From contig PFAX01000011.1 of NCBI GenBank assembly GCA_002773495.1, positions 13,154 through 36,753 on the forward strand: DNA of 23,600 nucleotides. Direction: 5' to 3'. Of this stretch, positions 1-4,333 are shown in pieces. Position 1 is the stretch's first letter; the number at the start of each line of letters is the position of its first letter. The position numbers and the translations under genes were made by a program. The notes under the pieces were generated by a model. The model saw nothing but the letters and a program-made list of their open reading frames with translations. It was not told the origin of the DNA and made no database searches. The stretch comes from a bacterium (Candidatus Gribaldobacteria) CG10_big_fil_rev_8_21_14_0_10_37_21. GTDB lineage: Bacteria; Patescibacteriota; Minisyncoccia; Minisyncoccales; CG1-02-41-26.

Positions 1-42
1 GGTGCCCGCAAGGGCATGCGAGTTCGACTCTCGCCCCCACCG
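1..42 (+). tRNA. 3' part of a class II tRNA, probably tRNA-Ser (truncated by window start)
   Basis: The window opens inside a tRNA. A long variable arm (gtgccc-gcaa-gggcat, bases 2-17) is followed by a T arm with stem GCGAG/CTCGC (18-22 and 30-34) and loop ttcgact. The acceptor 3' strand ccccacc (35-41) and discriminator G (42) follow, and no CCA is encoded. A long variable arm means Ser, Leu or Tyr. The G discriminator favours Ser over Leu and Tyr, which normally carry A. The anticodon lies outside the window, so the isoacceptor is unknown. Confidence 0.8.
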
Positions 43-45
43 CCC

Positions 46-74
46 TTGACAAACAAAAAACAATTTGCTACAAA
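46..74 (+). promoter_or_regulatory. Candidate sigma70-like promoter for the 3D-domain gene
   Basis: TTGACA (46-51), a 17-base spacer and TACAAA (69-74) lie four bases after the tRNA end. They would produce a leader of about 170 nt that contains the inverted repeat at 137-202. The -35 is perfect and the -10 is weak. A nearby TATACT (79-84) has no spaced -35. Confidence 0.45.
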
Positions 75-136
75 TTAGTATACTTTAAGCTGTTTTTTAA
101 GTTGAAAGCTTTAAATTACAGAATACCTCTTGAAAG

Positions 137-202
137 TTGCCTGAGGTCAGACCTCCCTCAAGCTGGGCTTCAAAGTTTTTTAGGAGGTCTGACCTAAGGC
201 AA
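137..202 (+). repeat. 20-bp inverted repeat / long hairpin in the leader of the 3D-domain gene
   Basis: The arms at 137-156 and 183-202 are complementary over 20 bases with one mismatch and enclose 26 bases. Each arm also contains its own short palindrome (aggtc-a-gacct and aggtc-t-gacct), so alternative folds exist. It sits in the probable 5' leader, about 40 bases before the AGGAG ribosome site. There is no T-tract directly after it, so it is not a classical terminator. A small palindromic repeat element or an RNA hairpin are both possible. Confidence 0.6.
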
Positions 203-254
203 TTCATAATTTAAAATTTAAAAGTAAATTAAAAATTAAACAGGAGAAACAAGA

Positions 255-689
255 ATGAAAAAGTTTCACAAAGCGATTTTATTTTTACTAGTTTCAGCCG
301 AGGTGATTTTTGTCCCAGGGCTTAACCCTGAAGCAGAAACAACCCCAGCCATTTTTAGCAAGGCCTTTTTTGGTTTTTCTTTTGAAAAACCAAAAAAGTT
401 GTTTGTTGAAAAAGAGGTCGTGGCAACAGCTTACAGCCCGCCGCTTTTTCCGTATAAAAGCCCGACTTTTTCGGGCAAGCCAGTTAGTTTTGGTGTTGTT
501 GCGGTTGACCCAAAGGTAATTCCTTTGGGCGCGACAGTGTTTTTGCCCCAAATGTTTCCGGGCCAAAAGTTTTTGGCCTTAGATACAGGGGCAAAAATAA
601 AAGGCAACCATATAGATGTTTGGTTGCCTACCCAGGAAAAAGCTCTTAAGTGGGGCAGGCGCAAAGTAAAAATAAGAATAATAAAATAA
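255..689 (+). CDS. Exported 3D-domain protein (three-aspartate fold)
   Basis: This is a 144-residue protein. Residues 1-20 are a basic-hydrophobic signal peptide or N-terminal anchor. The C-terminal part matches the 3D domain, named for three conserved Asp residues and found in MltA- and YabE/Rpf-type peptidoglycan-active proteins. The first motif is ATAYSP (58-63). The three aspartates appear to be D85 (VAVDP, followed by IPLG), D110 (LALDTG) and D121 (HIDVWLP). The protein is essentially one 3D domain after a short linker, as in many short exported 3D proteins. A cell-wall role, possibly lytic transglycosylase-like, is inferred. The start is well supported by AGGAG at 242-246, eight bases before the ATG. 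A terminator follows at 702-729. A diverged paralogue lies at 3734-4213 on the other strand. Confidence 0.85.
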   Translation: MKKFHKAILFLLVSAEVIFVPGLNPEAETTPAIFSKAFFGFSFEKPKKLFVEKEVVATAYSPPLFPYKSPTFSGKPVSFGVVAVDPKVIPLGATVFLPQMFPGQKFLALDTGAKIKGNHIDVWLPTQEKALKWGRRKVKIRIIK

Positions 690-701
690 CCCGAAAAAGC
701 G

Positions 702-729
702 AAGACGTTCCTTGACGAGCGTCTTTTTT
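702..729 (+). terminator. Rho-independent terminator after the 3D-domain gene
   Basis: Stem aagacg (702-707) pairs with cgtctt (720-725) across a 12-base loop, and a run of T continues to 729. It lies just after the stop of the 3D-domain gene and separates it from infB. Confidence 0.75.
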
Positions 730-738
730 CTTAAAAGG

Positions 739-767
739 TTGAATTTTAGCTTTAGATAGGGTATGAT
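739..767 (+). promoter_or_regulatory. infB promoter whose -10 box contains the upstream ATG
   Basis: TTGAAT (739-744), a 17-base spacer and TATGAT (762-767) form a good sigma70-like promoter. The first in-frame ATG (763) lies inside the -10 hexamer, so it cannot be transcribed from this promoter. Transcription should begin about seven bases later, at or next to the ATG at 775, giving a leaderless or nearly leaderless mRNA. Confidence 0.65.
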
Positions 768-774
768 AACAAAT

Positions 775-2283
775 ATGAGTAAAGTAACCGCTAAAATAAA
801 TAATCAGCCCAACAATCAGCCACGAGGCCCAGTGGTGGCTGTTTTAGGCCATATTGACCATGGCAAGTCGTCTTTATTAGAAGCCATTAGAAGCGATTTT
901 AGTATAACTAAAAAAGAGTCAGGCGGAATTACCCAGCATATTGGCGCTTATGAGATTGAAAGAAAGGGCAAGAAGATTTCTTTTATTGACACCCCCGGGC
1001 ACGAGGCCTTTTCAGCCATTAGGCAAAGGGGGGCAAATGTAGCTGATATTGCTTTGTTGGTTATTGATGGGGCTGAAGGCGTTAAAGATCAAACCAAAGA
1101 AGCAATTAAGTTCATCAAATCAGCCAATATCCCTTTAATTGTAGTTTTTAATAAGAAAGACAAACCCGGCTTTGACCCTGAAAAAGTTAAACCATATTTA
1201 GCTAAAGAAGATATTTTAGTTGAATCATGGGGTGGTAAAGTGCTTTCTGTTAACACATCAGCTAAAAATAAAGAGGGCATTGAGGAGTTATTAGAAGCAA
1301 TTTCCTTAGTGGCTGAAATGGAGGATTTGCAGGCAGATTTAACGGCCAAGCCCGAAGGCATTGTGATTGAAAGCTCTTTAGACCCTCAAAGAGGGGCCTT
1401 TGCCACCCTTCTTTTACAGCAGGGCACTTTAAAAGAAGGTGAGATTATAGCCACTCATTTTGCTTTTGGTAAGGTCAAGGGGATGTTTGATTTTAAAGGC
1501 AAAAAGATAAGTAAAGCCCTGCCTTCCCAGCCAGTTTCTGTTTTAGGGTTTTCTGTCCCGCCAGGGGTTGGGGAAAAGTTTAAAGCCCACGATTCGCTTG
1601 CTTTAGCTCAAAATAGTTTAAAAAAAGAAGAAAGAATTGCCCCTAAAATAATTGATGTTCAAGGTGGGGTCAAAGTGCTTAATATCATTTTAAAAACCGA
1701 TTTTTTGGGATCGCAAGAGGCGGTTGAAAATATTTTAAATAATATGCCTCAAGACAAGGTGGCTTTGCGGGTCTTAAGGTCAGAAGTTGGGCAAATTGAT
1801 GCCAGCGATGTTAAATTAGCTGAAAGTGGCTTAGCTGTTATTTTTGGTTTTAAATTGAAAGTTGATGAGCCAACCCTTGTTTTTGCGAGGCAAAGGGGGG
1901 TTAGGATAAAATGTTTTGAGGTGATTTACGAGTTAGTTCAAGAAGTCAGGAAAGTGATGTTAGGTGCCTTGGACTTAGAAACAACCAGGGTTGAGCTCTC
2001 CCGGTTTAAAATAACTCATCTTTTCAAACAAACTAAACAAATTCAGATAGTTGGGGGCAAGGTTTTAACTGGTGAGTTTACTAGGGCTGTTTTAGCTGAA
2101 GTTGAAAGGGATGAGGAAATTATTGGCAAAGCCAAGATTAAGGGCTTACAAAAAGAAAAGCAAGAGGTTGGTAAGGCCACTAAGGGCCAAGAAATTGGCT
2201 TACAAGTTGAATCAGAAGTTGTTTTAGAAGAAAATGATATTTTAAAGATTTTTAGAGAAGACAAAACAAAAGGCAGTTTGTAA
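775..2283 (+). CDS. infB: Translation initiation factor IF-2, short form
   Basis: GTPase that places initiator tRNA on the 30S subunit and promotes subunit joining. Numbering from the ATG at 775 gives 502 residues. The G1 motif is GHIDHGKS (about 25-32), followed by the switch I segment GGITQHIGAY, G3 DTPGHEAF, G4 NKKDK (more often NKxD with a small residue) and a G5-like TSAK. Domain II, the linker helix, C1 and C2 follow; the C-terminal half still aligns with the usual fMet-tRNA-binding region. The protein is much shorter than E. coli IF-2 (about 890 residues) because the long N-terminal domains are absent, leaving about 20 residues before the G domain. An upstream ATG at 763 would add four residues but lies inside the promoter -10, and no Shine-Dalgarno sequence precedes either start. 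rbfA follows. Confidence 0.95.
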   Translation: MSKVTAKINNQPNNQPRGPVVAVLGHIDHGKSSLLEAIRSDFSITKKESGGITQHIGAYEIERKGKKISFIDTPGHEAFSAIRQRGANVADIALLVIDGAEGVKDQTKEAIKFIKSANIPLIVVFNKKDKPGFDPEKVKPYLAKEDILVESWGGKVLSVNTSAKNKEGIEELLEAISLVAEMEDLQADLTAKPEGIVIESSLDPQRGAFATLLLQQGTLKEGEIIATHFAFGKVKGMFDFKGKKISKALPSQPVSVLGFSVPPGVGEKFKAHDSLALAQNSLKKEERIAPKIIDVQGGVKVLNIILKTDFLGSQEAVENILNNMPQDKVALRVLRSEVGQIDASDVKLAESGLAVIFGFKLKVDEPTLVFARQRGVRIKCFEVIYELVQEVRKVMLGALDLETTRVELSRFKITHLFKQTKQIQIVGGKVLTGEFTRAVLAEVERDEEIIGKAKIKGLQKEKQEVGKATKGQEIGLQVESEVVLEENDILKIFREDKTKGSL

Positions 2284-2328
2284 ACCTGACTAAGTTAAGT
2301 TTATTATAAACTTAACTTAGTTAGGTTT
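2282..2328 (+). repeat. 21-bp inverted repeat (hairpin) between infB and rbfA
   Basis: The arms 2282-2302 and 2308-2328 are fully complementary as RNA over 21 positions, with one G-U pair, around a 5-base loop attat. The hairpin begins at the infB stop codon and ends eight bases before the rbfA ATG. It has few GC pairs and no clear T-tract on the plus strand. It could attenuate transcription, protect an RNA end, or control access to the rbfA start. Confidence 0.8.
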
Positions 2329-2336
2329 AGAGTTCC

Positions 2337-2666
2337 ATGGCTACAAATAGAATAAAACAAATAAACGCGCTTTTACAAAGCCAGTTAAGTAGGTTGCTTT
2401 TAAAAGAGCTTGATTTTAAAGAGGGCATCATAGCAACTGTTATTAAGGTTGACACAACAAAAGATTTATCAATTTGTCGGGTTTTTCTTTCGGTTATGCC
2501 TGAAAAAGAAACTAGAGAAACTTTGAAGTTTTTACGAAGAAATGTTGTTTCTTTGCAAATGGCCTTAAATAAAAAAGTTTTTTTAAGAAAAACGCCAAAA
2601 CTAGTTTTTTTGCCTTATCAGGAAACAGAAGAAATAAGGGTTGAAAAGCTCTTAGAAGAGCTGTAA
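2337..2666 (+). CDS. rbfA: Ribosome-binding factor A (30S maturation factor)
   Basis: A protein of 109 residues, the normal size for RbfA, a single KH-like domain that binds immature 30S subunits and assists 16S 5'-end processing. Recognisable segments are the N-terminal helix RIKQINALLQSQLSRLL, the strand GIIATVIKVDTTKDLSICRV followed by FLSVMP, and the end KVFLRKTPKLVFLPYQ with a terminal acidic helix. The infB-rbfA order is the classic bacterial arrangement. There is no Shine-Dalgarno sequence before the ATG, and the upstream 21-bp hairpin ends eight bases away, so initiation here would be unusual. The tRNA-Cys gene starts 14 bases after the stop. Confidence 0.9.
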   Translation: MATNRIKQINALLQSQLSRLLLKELDFKEGIIATVIKVDTTKDLSICRVFLSVMPEKETRETLKFLRRNVVSLQMALNKKVFLRKTPKLVFLPYQETEEIRVEKLLEEL

Positions 2667-2679
2667 TATAATGTTAAAC

Positions 2680-2751
2680 GGCATGGTAGCCAAGTGGCTT
2701 AGGCAACGGTTTGCAAAACCGTTTACGTGGGTTCAATTCCCACCCATGCCT
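2680..2751 (+). tRNA. tRNA-Cys(GCA)
   Basis: The cloverleaf is complete: acceptor GGCATGG/CCATGCC, anticodon arm acggt-ttgcaaa-accgt with anticodon GCA, T arm gtggg-ttcaatt-cccac and discriminator T (2751), which is the Cys identity base. CCA is not encoded. An AT-rich hairpin follows (2752-2777). Confidence 0.95.
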
Positions 2752-2777
2752 CATAAATTTTTGCTAGTAAAAATTTA
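2752..2777 (+). repeat. tRNA trailer hairpin, copy 1
   Basis: taaattttt and aaaaattta flank a short centre right after tRNA-Cys. A nearly identical 26-base copy lies at 3028-3053, after the duplicated tRNA-Leu end, and a related 9-bp hairpin (2900-2908/2913-2921) follows tRNA-Leu itself. It may act as a terminator or a 3' processing signal. Confidence 0.6.
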
Positions 2778-2817
2778 TCCCTAATTACAAATTACTTACA
2801 CAAATTACATATTTTTT

Positions 2818-2898
2818 GCCCGGGTGCTGGAATGGTATACAGACACGGCTTAAAACCGTGCGAGCTTGCTCATGAGGGTTCGACTCCCTCCCCGGGCA
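2818..2898 (+). tRNA. tRNA-Leu(UAA)
   Basis: Class II tRNA with acceptor GCCCGGG/CCCGGGC, anticodon arm cacgg-cttaaaa-ccgtg (anticodon TAA), a long variable arm (gagcttgctc), T arm gaggg-ttcgact-ccctc and discriminator A (2898). CCA is not encoded. The last 19 bases from the T loop onward are repeated at 3010-3028. Confidence 0.95.
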
Positions 2899-3053
2899 CA
2901 AAAATTTCAAGAGAAATTTTTGGGTACGGGAGCGAAGCAACTGCTTGCTTCGCGAGAGGGAAGCGAAGGGTTAAGCCATGTGCCAAAGGCACGGCTTAAC
3001 CCAGGGCAACGACTCCCACCCCGGGCACATAAATTTTTGCCAACAAAAATTTA
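2899..3053 (+). other. Hairpin-rich insert ending in a duplicated tRNA-Leu 3' end
   Basis: Bases 3010-3028 repeat the tRNA-Leu 3' end (2881-2899) with one mismatch in 19, starting inside the T loop. The ~110 bases between hold three hairpins: 2900-2908/2913-2921, a perfect 9-bp stem gcgaagcaa/ttgcttcgc (2932-2953), and a 10-bp stem gggttaagcc/ggcttaaccc extended by gtgcc/ggcac (2968-3002). A trailer hairpin nearly identical to that of tRNA-Cys follows (3028-3053). The open frame across this stretch is made of tRNA and hairpin sequence and is not considered coding. The layout resembles att-site duplication by an integrase that targets tRNA 3' ends, but no recombinase is present. Confidence 0.6.
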
Positions 3054-3139
3054 AGTAATGGGTAGTTTGTAATTAGTAATTAGTGCGAGGAAAAAAGCAT
3101 TTTATTTTGAAAAAAATTTTATTTTTAGCGATTGTTTGG

Positions 3140-3145
3140 TATTAT
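3140..3145 (+). promoter_or_regulatory. Candidate -10 box for the antitoxin-like gene
   Basis: TATTAT lies eight bases before the ATG at 3154, so the transcript would start at or near the ATG. The -35 region is weak (TTTTAT at 3117-3122, 17-base spacing). Confidence 0.35.
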
Positions 3146-3153
3146 AAAAATAT

Positions 3154-3354
3154 ATGGAACAAATTTTAATTAGTCAAACAAAGAATTATTTAATTTTGAA
3201 AATTCCTCTTCAAAGCAAGGTCAAGAGCCATGTTTTAATTGAGGATAGAGAGAAAAAAGCGGTTTTGGACGGGCTTAAAGCTGTCCAAAATAGTGAAGTT
3301 TCTAGTCAATTTGATAATGTTCAAGGAGCAGTTTCTTTTTTGAGAAAATTATGA
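3154..3354 (+). CDS. Putative antitoxin of a decayed type II toxin-antitoxin pair
   Basis: A protein of 66 residues with an N-terminal beta-rich segment (ISQTKNYLILKIPLQ) and a C-terminal part (VLDGLKAVQNSEVSSQF, then VQGAVSFLRKL). That pattern is typical of small antitoxins encoded directly upstream of RelE/ParE toxins in CPR genomes; the family was judged from memory, not by search. Its stop overlaps the start of the next frame (ATGA at 3351-3354), the coupling typical of toxin-antitoxin operons. The toxin partner is truncated, so this gene may be a survivor of a broken module. No Shine-Dalgarno sequence is seen. Confidence 0.55.
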   Translation: MEQILISQTKNYLILKIPLQSKVKSHVLIEDREKKAVLDGLKAVQNSEVSSQFDNVQGAVSFLRKL

Positions 3355-3648
3355 AAGTTGCTTTTGCCAAACCATTTCTGGTTAATTTTAGAAAAATTCC
3401 CCAACCAATTAAACGCAAGTTTGAAAAACAACTTGGTTTTTTATTAAAAGATATCCGTCATCCCTTCTGGGGAAAAAGAGATGGCCTATTTAAAGGAAAT
3501 AATCGCCTTTTTTTAAAATGAAAGAAATGAAGAAATTGGCTTTGTGGGCGATGAGATTTACAAAAAAGCGATTAAAGATGCCAAAAAGCTACTTCAAGAG
3601 CGTGTAGATGACATTAACATTGAACTTGATTTATTATCAGAGAAATAA
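3351..3648 (+). pseudogene. Truncated RelE/ParE-like toxin remnant
   Basis: Frame 3351-3521 encodes 56 residues. The first part (MKVAFAKPFLVNFRKIPQPI, then KRKFEKQLGFLLKDIRHP) is typical of the N-terminal helices of RelE/ParE toxins. After the HP motif the sequence becomes unlike the family and stops at TGA (3519). The beta-sheet core with its catalytic or C-terminal basic residues is absent. A different frame then stays open to TAA at 3646 and encodes a helical stretch ending KKLLQERVDDINIELDLLSEK with no convincing start codon. This looks like a decayed toxin, possibly joined to a fragment of another small gene. Confidence is moderate because no alignment could be run. Confidence 0.5.
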
Positions 3649-3669
3649 TTTATTGAATATAAACCAAAA

Positions 3670-3691
3670 CCCCAACTCTAAAGAATTGGGG
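3670..3691. terminator. Terminator hairpin between convergent genes
   Basis: ccccaa (3670-3675) pairs with ttgggg (3686-3691) around a 10-base loop. On the minus strand it is followed by ttttggttt and on the plus strand by cttt. It lies between the toxin remnant (plus) and the second 3D-domain gene (minus), so it may serve both directions. Confidence 0.55.
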
Positions 3692-3733
3692 CTTTGTGCT
3701 TGTTATAAGCTAAGATTTAATATAAAGATAAAG

Positions 3734-4213
3734 TTAGTCAGCTAAGACCTCCAAGACGGCTACTTTAGTGCCGAATTCTTTGGCTTCCTCAAAAGTGGGG
3801 AACCAAACATCAACATGGAAGTTGCCTTTTCTGCTATGCATCCTGTCATCAACTTCAAAGATTTTACTGCCAAAAAGTTCAGGCATCCTTACCTTTGTGC
3901 CAAAAGGTAAAAGGTTATTAGCGATTATGCCGTCCCTGACAATACTATTTGAAGCTGTAATGAAAGGGGTGCTGTCTGTTTGCGCTTCGGTTGAAGAATA
4001 AGCAGTAACTATTACAGTTAAAGTGCTTTTGACAACAACCTCGGGCGGGGCAGACATTGGCAAGAGGATACTTTGTTCAAAGACCTGTAAGTTAGTGTTC
4101 TTAGGGTCAAAAACATAGCTGTCTTCAGCTAAGGCCTGAAGGCCTAAAAAATAGCAAGCAACAATAGCTAATAAAGCAATTGATAGGGCTATTTTGTTGA
4201 TTTTTATATTCAT
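3734..4213 (-). CDS. Second exported 3D-domain protein, with altered first motif
   Basis: A protein of 159 residues from the ATG at 4213. Residues 1-30 form a signal peptide ending in ALA. The 3D domain occupies roughly 66-159: the VTAYSS motif, then LLPFGTKV in place of the usual IPLGT segment, VDDRM (D122/D123) and FHVDVWFP (D135). The aspartate that normally precedes the IPLGT segment is missing; the local sequence is Ala-Asn-Asn. It is otherwise close to the paralogue at 255-689, including the closing WFP(T) segment. A GTG at 4222 would add three residues, but the strong promoter at 4227-4255 would start transcription near 4220, so the ATG at 4213 is preferred and the leader would be only a few bases. 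No Shine-Dalgarno sequence is present. Confidence 0.82.
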   Translation of the reverse strand: MNIKINKIALSIALLAIVACYFLGLQALAEDSYVFDPKNTNLQVFEQSILLPMSAPPEVVVKSTLTVIVTAYSSTEAQTDSTPFITASNSIVRDGIIANNLLPFGTKVRMPELFGSKIFEVDDRMHSRKGNFHVDVWFPTFEEAKEFGTKVAVLEVLAD

Positions 4214-4226
4214 ATTTAACACTTAA

Positions 4227-4255
4227 AATATAGCATTTTCATGCCTAAATGTCAA
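4227..4255 (-). promoter_or_regulatory. Strong promoter for the second 3D-domain gene
   Basis: On the minus strand, TTGACA (4255-4250), a 17-base spacer and TATATT (4232-4227) form a near-consensus sigma70 promoter. The expected start is near 4220, only about six bases before the ATG. Confidence 0.75.
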
Positions 4256-4258
4256 TAG

Positions 4259-4287
4259 ATTTTACAACAAATATAGCAGTTTGTCAA
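4259..4287 (-). promoter_or_regulatory. Second, upstream tandem promoter for the same gene
   Basis: On the minus strand, TTGACA (4287-4282), a 17-base spacer and TAAAAT (4264-4259). It lies just upstream of the first promoter and would give a leader of about 40 bases. Two near-consensus promoters in tandem suggest high or dual expression. Confidence 0.6.
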
Positions 4288-4333
4288 GGTATGGAAAATA
4301 GCTAAAAGATTGGCTAAAACGCCCTTTGAGGAC

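Noticed and set aside
294..664. Minus-strand open frames opposite the first 3D-domain gene
   Set aside because: The plus-strand frame has a Shine-Dalgarno site, signal peptide and 3D-domain motifs; the others are antisense shadows.
2866..3054. 62-residue open frame on the plus strand
   Set aside because: It starts inside tRNA-Leu and consists of tRNA, hairpin and duplicated tRNA sequence.
4214..4222. GTG at 4222 as start of the second 3D-domain protein
   Set aside because: It lies at or upstream of the expected transcription start from the strong promoter at 4227-4255, and the ATG at 4213 gives a typical signal peptide.
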